NCBI GenBank assembly: GCA_964016875.1
Contig: OZ024719.1
Coordinates: forward strand, 27,161,877-27,225,876
DNA length: 64,000 bases
Source: Fallopia convolvulus
Taxonomy: Eukaryota > Streptophyta > Magnoliopsida > Caryophyllales > Polygonaceae
Reading direction: 5' to 3'
The position numbers and the translations under genes were made by a program. Positions 11,030-23,084 of the stretch are shown piece after piece; the stretch's first letter is position 1, and every line of letters begins with the position of its first letter. Below the pieces are notes generated by a model. That model had not been told where the DNA came from, did no database searches, and saw only the letters and a program-made list of their open reading frames with translations.

Positions 11030-11437
11030 CCTTTTATAGAAACAATCCTAAAAATTATGTAGACTAATAAAACCAACTCGGATGATTTTAATTTGCTACT
11101 TTTAATTTTAGGTGTTACGTTTCAGAGTATAACCGTAACGGGTACATAATTAATTAAGCGGATCTCACCGGATCAAAGTACTTCTTTCATTGAAGCGATC
11201 CCAAAAATTATGTTGGTTAATAAAACCAACTCCAATAATTTTATTCTAACCACCTGAACTTTCAAGGGATAATTTTCATTAAAATGATCGCAACACGTAA
11301 CGAGATTTAAATTAACGGGTCTTGGAAAGATGCCCGAAAATATTATCAAAATATCCTGAAAAATCAGGGATATTACATTTTGCATACTTCCCTTCGCTCA
11401 ACCTTCCCCTTCATCGGTTTAAATCTTCCTCGCAACT
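11030..11437. other. Flank and putative 5' exon of the GRF pseudogene
   Basis: Two diverged blocks sharing AAAAATTATGT and AATAAAACCAACTC (about 11040-11100 and 11195-11250) form a short direct repeat. The C-rich tail ending at 11437 followed by GTAAGT looks like a 5' untranslated exon and splice donor for the pseudogene at 11781. Confidence 0.4.
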
Positions 11438-11780
11438 GTAAGTTTGCTCGATCTCTTTCATACCTCCATTGTTGTGAATTTAGGGTTCATGCTCTAATCT
11501 GAAATTTAGGGTTAGAAATTGATTTAGGGCTTCATTCATCTTCTTCAAGTGAGTTGGCTAATTTCAGGTTTAGGGTTTGTAATTCGTTATGGATTCTAAA
11601 TGTCTATGAAGCAAAATCGGATTTCATTGTAATCATTTCTAATTTCGGCTTTTCAACTTCTGAATATTAAACAATATTTATGAAGCAAAATAAGATTTAG
11701 GATTTGTAATTATGTAGTCATTTTTGACATAATGAAATGCCTCAATTGTTGATTTGAATTGCAACTGGTGCAGGGGTAGC

Positions 11781-12150
11781 ATGTCAAGCACAAGCTCTAC
11801 ATCAACATTTCCAAAACAAAGAGTTTGATATTGTGGTCTTCGAGCAAAAGACACCACTGCTCATACAGATTTCAATTATGGTAGAAGGTTTTATGGATGT
11901 CGTCTATATGGCTCGCCTAACGAATGCAACTTCTTTATGTGGAGGGATGAAGAAAATAATACTAGAGCAATGTATGTGATCAAGAAGTTGGTAAAGGAGA
12001 AGGAAAGATTGGAAGCAAATTAGTGAGATTATGAAGTTAACAAATGAGCTTGCAATGACCAGGAAAAGGATGGCTCATGATTGTTGTTCAGCTATAGTGG
12101 TTGGGTTTATGCTTGCACTTGTTGTTGTGATTCTTAATAGTGTAAGGTAG
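11781..12150 (+). pseudogene. GRF-type zinc-finger small membrane protein, pseudogene
   Basis: Plants carry many short genes with an N-terminal GRF zinc finger (a CxCG start, then GRRFYGC and CxFFxW) and a C-terminal membrane helix. All these parts are visible: GRRFYGC, CNFFMWRDE, a Lys/Glu coiled segment, and a hydrophobic helix (IVVGFMLALVVVIL) before TAG at 12148. The first finger ligand is lost because the codon at 11826-11828 is TGA, where the family pattern would have a Cys codon. A frame change near 12018 then separates the finger from the membrane helix. A 5' leader intron (GT 11438 to AG 11773) fits the family layout. Many members travel with transposons, so this may never have been an essential gene. 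Confidence 0.75.
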
Positions 12151-12316
12151 AAATTTGTTTGGTCTATTATGTGTTCACCTAGTGTGTTGCTGAGTCCATG
12201 ATGAGGTATTTTATAGTCGTTTTACCTATCAAAGAACCTAACTTAGCCAAACTGAGTAGAATGGTAAGTAGGGGTCGATCCCAAGATGCGCTTGTTTAAC
12301 GTCATTAGCTTGACGC

Positions 12317-12970
12317 TTAGCATGAATGGACAAGATTAGACATTGTCAATGCCCTTAGCAACTTGTCAAACCCCGGTGCACACATCTCAGAAAAACATAA
12401 GTAACACAATGATAAATCAAAGATGCATAATATAACTTTCAAAGACCGATTTAATTTATTAAACATGTGTGCCCAATTGGCATGAAATGGTATATGCTCA
12501 AAAGAATTTGACACAAGTGGCATAGTTACAAAATATTTACAATATGGGTTAAAGTACTTGTCATCACTACCACTTTCTTCAAAGATGAAACTTGAGTATT
12601 CTCTAGCACCAACCTTAAGCTCACTTGGTTCTATACACTTCTTAATGTCAATAGAGATTGCACTCGGCTCCTTTGTGCTCTCTTCAAGCTGAAGTATAGG
12701 AGTAAAATCATATTGGATATCAAAGTCCTCTTCATATCCCAATGCAAGTGTAGTGGATTCCTCCTTAACTTGCATTTGGGAGTCCATCTCAAGAGTATTT
12801 GATTCCAACATGACACCCCCTTTCATATTGTTTGTCCTTGCAACGATATTCCTAATCATATCCTCGAGAAGAATGTCAAAAGTCTCAACGGGATGGGGCA
12901 TTTGGGTAGATGCTTCAACCTGCATACATTGATGACTCATGTAGCAAAAGAAGCCCCAATTTTTATTCAT
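12317..12970 (-). CDS. Unrecognised acidic ORF of the non-autonomous element
   Basis: The frame is 217 codons from ATG 12970. It is rich in Glu, Asp, Ser and Met, for example LLEDMIRNIVAR near the N-terminus and a Cys-rich C-terminal part. I recognise no enzyme motif. It lies between the gag remnant and the post-integrase signature, the slot that pol would fill. In this it parallels the acidic ORF at 6846-7346, although the two proteins are not obviously related. Confidence 0.45.
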   Translation of the reverse strand: MNKNWGFFCYMSHQCMQVEASTQMPHPVETFDILLEDMIRNIVARTNNMKGGVMLESNTLEMDSQMQVKEESTTLALGYEEDFDIQYDFTPILQLEESTKEPSAISIDIKKCIEPSELKVGAREYSSFIFEESGSDDKYFNPYCKYFVTMPLVSNSFEHIPFHANWAHMFNKLNRSLKVILCIFDLSLCYLCFSEMCAPGFDKLLRALTMSNLVHSC

Positions 12971-13013
12971 GTCCCCTACACCAAAGCCTATAGTTGCTCA
13001 TGTACTCAGCCAA

Positions 13014-13172
13014 CTACCGAGTCTTAGAATTCAAACCGTCTAGGATGCATTGACATAAATCCCTCTCGGAGGGTTGATAGCCCCAAGTACCAAGTTTATG
13101 ATACTGTTGTAGTCTAGAAAAATACACAAGGAAGTATTCATCATGCATTTGTCTGCACTCAAACATAGCCAT
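13014..13172 (-). pseudogene. Short gag-like remnant
   Basis: From ATG 13172 there are 52 codons to TAG at 13014-13016. The segment DEYFLVYFSRLQ, followed downstream by CILDGLNSKT, follows the usual gag pattern (E-x-F-x-x-Y-F-x-R ... GL). The next start, at 12970, belongs to a different frame. Confidence 0.45.
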
Positions 13173-13280
13173 TGATTAGTAGCACGAGTGTTATGAGTCA
13201 TAAGGTAGGTTCAAAACACAAAAAATAGCACACAAATTAAAGCACATATACTAACGAGTCCCTGACAACGACGCCGAATT

Positions 13281-14650
13281 TGATGAGGTATTTTTAAATC
13301 GTTTTACCTATCAAAGAACCCAACTTAACCAAACAGAGTAGAATGCTAAGTAAGAGTCGATCCCACAAAGACTTGTGTGTTTGTATTTTTACTTGCGTGC
13401 CAAGTAAAGTAAATATGGGGGGTTCGGATGATTATCTAACTCTAATATGCAAATTAAATCTAAGTATGAATGCAAATATGATTGTGTTAAACTCTAATGT
13501 GAAAATTAAATCTAAGTATGAATGCAAATATGATTGTGTTAAACAAGTATGAGAAAAGCATGTCCAACTAGTTATATCCATCATGATAGTGCTTTGTTGA
13601 TCATTGATTTTCTTGATTCCCTTTTCACCTTAACTAATCTATTTTGAATTTATAATCCAAACTTTAGCTTTAGTTCATAGTCTGACCGGATATAAGAACC
13701 CTAATCACCAAGTAACCTAAGAGACCTCCTAGATTCAACTTGACAATAACTTTATGAGTCAAGTATCAATAGAAACAAGTGTCTTGAGCAACTAGTCATC
13801 TAGAGTATTTGTGATTGACTTTTCTTCTTTATCCAATTAGTCCAACCGGTCCTAAGTTGATTAAAGTTCTACTCAATCAAATTAACACCGACCAACAATG
13901 AACAAGATTAAGTTATACTAGAAATTCAATTAGGTGATCAATCTAACAAAATCCTAGTTTAGATTCAACTAAGCATAGAGAAATCAACCTATTCAAGGTT
14001 ATTGGGAATCAATCAAATCTCACAACTCATGCAAAACACAGCTTCAATTAACTAGCCAAACACAAGAAAGATTTAGCAATGCATAATTGTATTAAGAAAA
14101 CTTACAAATTTGGTTCAAAGAGCTCTTGAGAAACCTCTTTAAAAACCCTAGTCTCCAAATTGCAAATCCAAAAGTATGAAAGAAAGTCAAACACAAGGTT
14201 AAAGTACCTCAAGACCACTTAAGATCAAATATCCCCAAAACTACATAAAACCCTTCGGACATTACATAATCAAGACCCATCTCGAAGCCCAATTCAATCG
14301 GCCCAACTCATCAGCATCAAACAACATTGCATGGTTTTCTCCAGAGGTGAGCGGCTGCATCTTGTGCCCTTGAGCCCACGCCCTGGCTTGCTGAGCCACA
14401 CTCGCCTTCACTTTGTTCCGTTTAAGTCTTGGCTCTTTGAAATCTTCACTTGCACCACTTCTTATCTTCATTCATGTCCTCTAATGCACCACCTTAGTCA
14501 GCTGGATCACATTCCTCCTTTCTCATTCACCTAATAACTTGCAAACCCGAGAAAAACAAATGCAACTACCTGAAAACCCCAAAACCTAGAAACTAACCTA
14601 AAACTAAACTAAAACCATGCAAAATAAACATAAATATGCATCCTAAACAC
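13281..14650 (-). repeat. 5' LTR of the minus-strand gypsy element
   Basis: On the minus strand it ends CCTCATCA next to the primer site. A GC-rich cassette at about 14335-14405 lies near the LTR start, the same position as the cassettes of the other gypsy LTRs here. A direct repeat (TAAATCTAAGTATGAATGC at about 13456 and 13507) lies inside. The outer edge is approximate. Confidence 0.55.
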
Positions 14651-14655
14651 TACAT

Positions 14656-17600
14656 ATATTGATGGATGATAGAGGACCAAATTCCGTGATAGGAGCTTCA
14701 ATGTTTTTTCGGGTAAGTATGGAGTTTCTCATGATCCCTACAAACCCGAGAGAAGTCACCTTAGGGCAAAGGTAAGTTCGTCGAGCTAACGACGTTAAAC
14801 ATAGCGCTTACATGAGGCAACCCACTTTTAGTTTTTCCTTTCTTAGATCTTTTTGCTAGCTTTCTTTTGACTTTTTTTAGGCTAGATTAGATGTTTTTAT
14901 ACAGTGATTCATGTACAAAAAGAAGAAGAAGAAGAAGTGCTAGAATGAAAAAAAAAACAATTCAAAACACTCGGTGCTGAATGCAACTACGAAGAAAAGT
15001 CAGTTAAGGTTCGTTACCGACCCTCACAAGGTCGGTACCGACCTCTATAGGAAATCCGAAAAATTGCAACTTCCTCAGTGATCAATGGTTTCAGACAGCT
15101 TCAGTATTATTTTGTGATTTTCTTTTTCCTTATCCTCTTTATTCTTTTTATGTTTTAAACAGTGAGGACAATGTTTGGTTTAAGTATGGGGCGGGGGAAA
15201 AAGGAAACTCAGTTTTTGTGCCTTTGTGTTGTTTTTGTTTTTGGATTAATAATGCTCCACTTAGATGTCCTATTATGACGCTTTAACTTGCTTGATCATG
15301 AATTCTTATACCATATTGGATAGCTTTGTCGGGATCATGTTGACAAGTTGTTTTTATGTGGATACTTAGCTTGCGATGAAATTGAGCACCTATGATCTTA
15401 GGTAAAGGTGACTTAATTCCAACAACAAAAATTGCTACCTAGTGAGTTGTTTTTGGGCTTATGGGGAGAACATCAAAGAATCTCTCCCTTTTCTTTTCTT
15501 GTGTGATTTTACTCTCCTTATGCATATTATCTCTTGTCATTGATATGGTTATCTACTTCTTGAAACCGTTAAATCATATGATGGAGAACTTGTTTCTTTA
15601 ACTCATTTTCTACATGCTCTTTTTTCCTACCTTAGCATTATCCTTTCTTTTTAAAGCGATATTTTTGAGCCTTTAAGCCTATTTTTAGCTCCACAAAATT
15701 GTTCCCTAGTCAATATTAGCTTGACCCTATCCGGGGATTAGGACTTAATTTGGTTATGATTGATTTCGTTGAGAGTGAAATGTATTGGTTTAGAGAGAGG
15801 GGTGGGTATTACAGGAGTCTCAATGTTGATCAAAGTTAAGAAGGATTTTTGGCTTAAGTGGATGCACATAGTAGTGAAAAAGCAAAGAAAGAGGAGGAAT
15901 AAGAAAAACAAATTGATGCACTCGATATCGACCCTAGTAGGGCTCGGTACCGACCCTCCCAGAAGAAAAAAACAGTGAAAAAGAAGAGAAAAAAAAGAAG
16001 ATTTTGTGAAGAGGTGAAAAAAATAAGAAGAAAAGCCAAGAATTCCTTTCAATGTTTTATGAGACTTAGGTGGGATGTTGTGGGTTAGTGAAAAAGAGAT
16101 GAGTGCGCATAAAGTCTTATTGAGTTTGGTATGTTGTTTTTGAGATGTTTTGGTGAGTTATGTTGAGAGTTTGGGAGTCTTGATTCCCGGATTTTTAGCA
16201 CCACATAGCCAAATTATGTCCACACCTTATTGTTATCACCTATCCCCATTACAACCCAACCGAATGGAAGCTTCTTTGAAGTTTTACATTGAGTCTAAGT
16301 TCTCTTGATGATTTTTATGTGTTTTGACATCTCCAATGGAGAGTTTGGTGATATAAGTAACAATGACTATGTAGTTTTTGCATATAGGATTGAGTTGAGA
16401 GTTGTTATTCTAAACCCAAACACTTGAGAGTTGAGAGAAACACATTACCCTTGTAAGGTCGGATTCTTGGTTGCTTTTCTTTGAGGTTGCTCATATATGT
16501 GTGATGACATTAGATTCACTTGTCTATCTATTTCTACTTGTGCTTTTGATGTTGCTTTTGATAAAGGCCTAGTCTTGAAGAATGTGTTGTTGGTTTTGGT
16601 TAATGTCTTGTTGATTGGTTGAGGACAAGCAAGTCTAAGTATTGGGTGTTTTGATGTCTGCCTTTTTCGTTGTGTTTTTAGGGTATGTTTGAGTCTTTTT
16701 CTTTAGTTTTGTGTTTTGATTAGATTTGTTTGTGTATGTTTTCGTATTTGTTTAAGATATAAAGTCTACATAAGCTTTGGTGAAGTTTTTCCAGGTTTTA
16801 GAAGCTGTTTGGAGCGTTTTGAGAAGCGGAGCAAAACCCAGGAAAACACTTAAGGAATGGAGCGGAATGAAGTTAAGAGAGACATGAAGATCAAGTTTGA
16901 GCTAAGTGGGAAGTTTAGAATCCCACTATCGAGCCCTAGGATGAAGAATCAAGGCAAAAACAAAGGCTAACGACCCCTTACCGAAGCATAACTCTCAATT
17001 AAGAAGAAGTTTTCAATGCTGATGGGGGTCGGTACCGAGGGTCCTAGGGTCGGTACCGAGGCATCCTGTGTTGGTAGGTACGACCCAAGCTGGCGCAATT
17101 AATGACTTTTATCCCTTATAATTATGCTTTTAGATAGTTTCCTTAGAAGATATATCTTTTAGAAGATTTATTTTCTTAGGAGTAGCCTAGCTTTTATTAT
17201 ATAAACCCTTGTCTAGCTTTAGTTTAGAGGACACCAATTATCTATCAATTTTCTTTTTAGCACGTTAGGGAGGAGGAGAGGAGAGAGACGAGTTTTTGAG
17301 GAAGGACGAGTTGGAGTTGGAAGACGTTTGTTGTGGATTCGGTTGTAAGCTTTTACTTTAATTTAATTTAGTTGTCTTTTCAGTTATAAATTGTGAGTAG
17401 TCTCTTCTCTCTAAAGTTGGGGTTAAACCAAACAATGGTTATGTATGCTTGCCTTTTGATCATGTTTTAATTGTTTCTATCATAAATCTATCATCTTGTT
17501 CTTAAATTCTTGAAACGAAAGTGGAAAAGAAATTTCTCGTTCATAACTGAAGCGAAAGCAAAAATTTTGGATCAGAATAGTCAATTAGGGTTTTGAAGCG

Positions 17601-17954
17601 AAAACAGGATCAATCCTAGTTAAAGTGGAAAAGATAGATAGAACAAGTTTATTAATTTGGCAAAAATTTGTTGATTTACTTGAATAGTTAATGAAAGTTA
17701 ATAACATATATGGTAAAAGCATGATCTACATGTTCCATTAGCATTTGGATGCATAATTGTTGTTGTGGGGATACCAAAACCTTAGAATTTCTCCTACTTA
17801 GTAAAAACCTAAACTTTGATTGATTACTTGCGGTCTAAGTAAGAATAAAACTTGATATTGACTTTCTCTCGTGGACGAACCTGACTCCTCTGTACTCAGT
17901 GGGGTCTTGATCTATAAATTTATTTGTTGGTCAAGTAAAACCGTTTCAACATCA
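14656..17954 (+). mobile_element. 3' part of an Athila/Tat-like gypsy element
   Basis: It starts near the junction with the minus-strand element. The post-integrase signature (AACGACGTTAAACATAGCGC, about 14787-14806) is followed by an ACCCA block, then 1.8 kb of spacer without a long ORF, an AAGTATTGGG tract just before the LTR, and a complete 3' LTR. Everything upstream of the signature (5' LTR, gag, pol) is missing. The word TCGGTACCGA occurs in the spacer (15032, 15944) and in the LTR (17029, 17050). An AAG microsatellite lies near 14920-14936. Confidence 0.7.
16652..17954 (+). repeat. 3' LTR of the second gypsy element
   Basis: The LTR starts TGATGT and ends ACATCA, a 6-bp inverted terminal pair. 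It is preceded by a purine-rich tract and contains a TATATAA box (17198-17204) and the two TCGGTACCGA words (17029, 17050). The 3' half has repeated GAAGCGAAA and GTGGAAAAG blocks. Confidence 0.7.
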
Positions 17955-18496
17955 CATGACTCTAATTTTATTATTTACACTAGAACATATTATAATAGCA
18001 CACCACATCACAAAAAGTCACACATAAATGAGCCCTAGCCTACGTCCATAACTAGCGCAGCCTATGATATGTACAACAAATAACAGTCGTTAAATCTAGA
18101 AAATGATACAATCCCAGATTCATTCATTTTTATTAAAACGTCATGATAAAATCATGTATTTTAAAATGAATGCGGAAAAAGGAACCAAGTTCACTTGCCT
18201 TGGAAAAGACGATAACTTTGTTGCAACAATCACTCGAAACTACGATTCAAACTTGTTTTTGTTTCAACCAACCACAAAATAAATTATCGTCAATTTATTT
18301 TGCTATCGCGACAAGTGTTGATTTTCAAGGAACAACACTAAAGTTTATAAAAATTATAAACTTGTATGTCATATTAATAGTGTCCATTTTATTAATATAA
18401 CAAAATTCTGTCATGAAAACTTTAAATTTTCATGTTATCAAATTAAACCTCATTGTATATATTAACATAAGGTTATATTTAATTTAAAATAAGTAA
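17955..18496. other. Intergenic with LTR-like module copy B
   Basis: The segment near 18050-18200 shares GTACAACAAATAA, CAGTCGTTAAATCTA and TTCATTCATTTT with parts of 890-1135 and 44530-44760. No gene is seen. Confidence 0.35.
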
Positions 18497-19913
18497 TCTA
18501 CTATATATATAAAAGCAATAAGGTTTAGAGCCTTCTCATTATGCCACCTAGGATTTCGCCACATGTCCATCCTATATTAAGCCACCTCATATTTTTACAC
18601 GTGTCATTTTCTTATAATTTAGACGTCTTTATAAATATTTCATGTGATAATCCACATGTCAAAAATTATCCATGTCACTCATATATTATGTACACATAAT
18701 ATTGCAACATAATCTACAAATCACAATCAATTATTTTTTTTATACTGGACTACAATAATGTTTTTTTTGGAAATTTAGTTACATTTTCGACAAATTTACA
18801 ATTAAAAATATTTATTACCATATTTTTATGATCCTAACAACTCTCCAATATAATCTACCAAAAAAACTCATATAAATATATGCCGAGATCTTATTCTATA
18901 ATATTTTTAAACTACAAAATTAATAATAGATTGTTAATGATCCGTATATAAGATATGATCATATATGTAAGTACAAAACTAATATATTGAACAACAAAAT
19001 TAACAGTTAACCTATTTTCTAGCAAAATAAAAACTGGTTCGTAAAAATTAATTTTCATGAAATTGACATAAACATATTTTTTATGTATTTTATAGGATAA
19101 GCTTTTAACATATCTTTATGATCCTAACAACTCTTCAATATAACATAAAAAAACTCACATAAAAATAGACCGAGATCTTATCCTATAATATTTTTAAATT
19201 ACAAAATTAATAATAAATTGTTATTGATCCATATGACCATATGTACATAACGAATAACTTGAATAAAAAATTTAACAATTAACATATATTATAAAAAAAC
19301 AATTAGAATAGATATGTCTATAGATAATCTTAACATATTTTCGACAACGTTATCATTGTTTTGACTTTTCCAATATGAGTTACGGTATTAAAAAAATGAA
19401 TCATAATAAATATATAGACAAAATGAGTTACAGTTTTACAATGTATGTACAAATCAAGTCAATTTTTTTTGTTAAGGAGTATTTTGATAATGAGTTACGG
19501 AGTATTTTTTCCCATTATGATATTTAGATAGGATTGGATCTTTTTGTTGTCAAATCTTTAAATTTCAATTATGATATATCTTTGAATTTTAAATTTTGAT
19601 TTTTTTTTATAATTTACATACAAATCTAGCTAAATACAATTGTTATTTTCAATTATAATTTTCCGGTAATTCTTTTTTTAAAATATACGTACATGTCAAG
19701 TCAATTTTGTTTGCTAATCCATATTAAATGTCCCATTACTTTCATTTTTGCTATCAAAATCTTTAATTTAGAATTATGGTTTTTTTATAATTTATATAAA
19801 TCACCAATAAACAATTATTATTTATATTATATTTTTATTTATTAATATCTTTTTTATAATATATCTAAAAAATATCGAGTCATAGTCGTGCAGGGCACGA
19901 TGGGAACAACTCG
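18497..19913 (+). mobile_element. Non-autonomous Helitron
   Basis: It begins TCTACTATATATATAAAAGC after a host A and ends CTCG before a host T, the expected A/T insertion. A perfect hairpin (TCGTGC loop GCACGA, about 19886-19900) lies nine bases before the end. The terminus is CTCG instead of the usual CTRR. The 1.4-kb interior is AT-rich with no coding frame, so transposition would need a helper. A related 5' region is visible near 42290-42360. Confidence 0.75.
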
Positions 19914-21849
19914 TTTATACTACAACCTTAACCCCAAAATAAGAAATTATTATTGTTGTTATTATATTGCTATTCATAGCATAATAACCTATTAATAAAA
20001 TTTTCTTCCAATGTCCAATAAAATTCCTAAATTTTTCTTTGAATTACTTATAAACATAATTTTACCAATATTATCCATCTAATTATTTATACTCAATTTT
20101 TATTTTATTTTTCATGAAAATCACTTATTCATAAATCTCGCTAAAAATACCCATTAAAATTTATAAGTTTATTTAAATACCCATGGAATATAATTTTATT
20201 AAAATATACCCATCTAGATAATTTTACTCATGTAATTTAACAATTTCTTTTTTATGAAGCTAAAACCTGAAAATACCAAAAATACACAAACACATGAGCA
20301 GTCCGGTAGGGCCAGGTCGGGCTCGACTGCTCATATGCAACAAAATACCCACGAAACAGGGGCGTGAAAAAAGCTAACTTCAACGCCTTCGTTCTTCCTC
20401 GTCCGACATCGGTTCGGGGTGTGTGAGGTGGCGTTTAAATCGTAAGAGAGATATTTCCAATGATATAAAATTGGAAAGTTTTGGTTGTGTATGGAAGGAG
20501 AACGAGCCCAAAAAACCGACTCGATCTCCTCTGTTTTGAATGTGAACGAGATTGATTTCAATCGAAAATTTGGGGCTCCAAACAGTGTTTTTACGAGACG
20601 ATTTATGAAGAAGAATGGTAGATAACAATGATCTCTACATAATGAGATTTTATAACATCCAAAAAGTGCTTTACAAAGCATTGCAAATTGATATCGAATT
20701 CATCCCCTCAAACCAAGTATTTCCCCTTTGCAATCAATTTTGGTAATGAATTTGTACGAATACACCCATATAATTGTTTCATTATTAAATTCTTATCCAC
20801 CCACATTGCCTAGTCATGCCAATCAATGGTTAAACCTCATTAATTAGATAAAATCAAGCCACTTTGGATAGAATCGACCATTGAACTAATGATATACCCA
20901 AATACACATTTTGGTATATTTCCTCAAATTGATGATGGTTTAGATAAAGGAATCAATAAGGAGTATGCAGCTTTTTATGGATCGAATTCCATTGAAAATT
21001 GAGAAAGTTATGAGCGTTTGATGTTTTGGATCAAGTAGGAAGAAGACCCTTGTCAGGGTTCATGTGTTTGTGCTAAAATTGCACAAACAACCTTTTTAGT
21101 TTATATAAGTAACAAAAATACCCATTTGTTGATTCACTATCATTTCATTTTTGCCAAAACATATTAACTATATTTAAATTTTATAAAACTTTCTAATTAA
21201 TAAAGTTAACTCAAATAAATTTTTTGAAAAATATTTACATACTTATATAGTATATATTTTTTTTAGATTTTTTATCTTATTTATGTATATGAATATAATT
21301 TCTAGCTAGTTTAGTTTCGGATCACATTTTCGACCTTTTGTTTAAGGTCCATTTTGCCAAACTGATTTTAATATGATATTTATTAGACTTATTTTTAATA
21401 AAATGACATAAGTTAAATTATGCCATATTTATTTTATTTTACTAAACATCATAAGTTAATTTACAAAATTACCCTTATAAAAATGAGGGATATTACATTT
21501 GAGACTAAAAGGTGAAAGCTTTAATTAGTAAACGAATAGTGGTTAAGTCCAAAATGTGATATTTTCTATTGGAATCCTAAAATTTAAACTTGAGATTTCA
21601 TTATTCCGAAAATTTCTTGTTTTCTCTTATGGGCTAATAGTTATCGTAGAAATCCTAATACTGAGTTGGGTTAAGAAGTCGTGAAATTGGATGTTAGGCT
21701 AGTTTAATCTTATATTATAAGTTCTTAAATGGTGGATATTTCGGTTAGCAAGTCATGAAAGTGAATGTTAGTTGGGTCTAGACAGGTTGTTATCATTCGA
21801 AAGGGCTTAGTAATTACATTAGATAAATACCTTCAACAAAGTCAAGTTG
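19914..21849. other. AT-rich intergenic region, no gene
   Basis: AT-rich DNA with scattered TACCCAT words (for example near 20155, 20190 and 20212). The segment 20280-21060 is GC-richer and contains a hairpin (20294-20334) and incidental open frames up to 116 codons on the minus strand with no recognised domain. It is probably a retroelement remnant. An AT/TAGA microsatellite begins near 21857. Confidence 0.4.
20294..20334. repeat. Perfect 10-bp inverted repeat, GC-rich loop
   Basis: The arms ATGAGCAGTC (20294-20303) and GACTGCTCAT (20325-20334) are exact reverse complements around a 21-base loop rich in GGGCC and CGGG. It is isolated and not at a recognised transposon end. Confidence 0.7.
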
Positions 21850-22417
21850 TGATTATGTATATATATATATATATATAGATAGATAGATAAATACTTTTCT
21901 GACACATGTTGGCCTCACATTCATTTCGTCTATGTATCGCCTCCATATTCAATTCGTCTATGTGGCGCCACATCATCAATACACTAAAAAACAATTTAAT
22001 ACTAATTTAAAAAAGGATATTTATAATTATTTTATTTTATTTTTATATAGGTTTGTTACAAACTAATAACTAAGTCTTAGATTCATTCTTATCTCATTCT
22101 ACTTTGATTAGTTATATATTTTATTGATTAATTATATATTAAAATCCCATATTATAATGATTTTTTTTTATAAGTTAGAATTAAACTTTTGTTTGATATT
22201 ATATGTATAGATTTTAAATTTAAACATATGTGTACACATTTAAAAATTGCTAAACTAATTCATTTTCTTTTAGTAAAGGAAAAAAGAAAATATTCGGTCT
22301 TATATTAAAATAATGCATAAATTTTATTCACATTGACATAAAAAATTAAACTAATTTATTTTTAAAATAAATAATATATATTTAAATACATCAGTACAAG
22401 GTATGAGTACTTATGCA
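21850..22417 (+). mobile_element. Degenerate Helitron copy, same family as 59420-59977
   Basis: Blocks such as CTGACACATGT, CCTCCATATTCAATTC, CAAACTAATAACTAA and GTACTTATGC occur in the same order and spacing as in 59420-59977. The 3' terminus reads CAAG instead of CTAG. The left end dissolves into an AT/TAGA microsatellite. No coding frame is present. Confidence 0.65.
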
Positions 22418-22499
22418 AGTTCTTTCTAAAGTCTATTGAAATGTTGTTGTGGCGAACCTTATCCTTAGAAGTTTTTCTCGAATGATTTTCTACCACTTA

Positions 22500-22690
22500 A
22501 GCTAGTTTGTTGGATCTACTTTCTCCACTTACGAACACTTCTCAATTCATTCTTTATTTTCACAACTTGGTCTACTGGTTAGACATCAATTGGTAGTCCT
22601 TAGTCCTTGTGTTCTACACCTTAGTACTACAACGGATCTCGTACACTTTCTGATCTATCAATTTTTTGGCATCGTTGTCGAGGACTATAG
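22500..22690 (+). mobile_element. LTR end with tRNA-Asp-type primer site, remnant
   Basis: A segment ending CTATCA at 22660 is followed by TTGGCATCGTTGTCGAGGA at 22666-22684, a diverged form of the tRNA-Asp primer site at 4216. The upstream words (GTACTACAACGG, GTACACTTTC) resemble Athila LTR ends. No second LTR or gag is seen. Confidence 0.45.
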
Positions 22691-22760
22691 ATAGTATTGG
22701 GTGTTTTTAACAATCAATAGACTAGGTCCTTCTTTTATTTTTGATTTGTTTCTTTTGTTT

Positions 22761-22907
22761 GTGATTTCATTTTTATTTTCAAGTTAACAAGAAGAGGGTG
22801 TATTTATAATCTGGACCTATAGGGAAGTAATGTGATTTCAGGTTTATTCTCAAGTTAACGCAAAGACGAAAAGGGTATATTTATAATCTGAACCTATCAG
22901 TAAGTAG
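22761..22907. repeat. Diverged tandem duplication, about 71 bp x 2
   Basis: Copies beginning GTGATTTCA at 22761 and 22832 share CAAGTTAAC, TATTTATAATCTG and ACCTAT in order. No coding role is apparent. Confidence 0.7.
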
Positions 22908-23084
22908 TTTACAAGGTGTAGATAAATGTTAAAATTGGCATGTTTAACCTCTTAAACTTTAAAAAATATCATAATTCTAGTTTTTTTCTCTTTATAAATA
23001 GACATCCGTTTTAACTATGTTTGACATTTTAAGCTCGTTAAACTTACATGTAGTAAATAATAATTTAAATTAATAATATGCGTC

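Larger units (their letters stand above)
12199..14650 (-). mobile_element. Non-autonomous Ty3/gypsy element, minus strand
   Basis: Nearly the same 90-bp sequence begins TGATGAGG at 12199 and 13281. On the minus strand these are the 3' ends of the two LTRs. Next to the second is a tRNA-Asp-type primer site (about 13262-13279, imperfect). The interior holds a gag remnant (13014-13172), a 217-codon ORF (12317-12970), and the post-integrase signature AGCTAATGACGTTAAAC (about 12299-12315). The 5' LTR runs to about 14650; its outer edge and target duplication could not be fixed. The 3' LTR keeps only about its last 90 bp. Confidence 0.7.
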
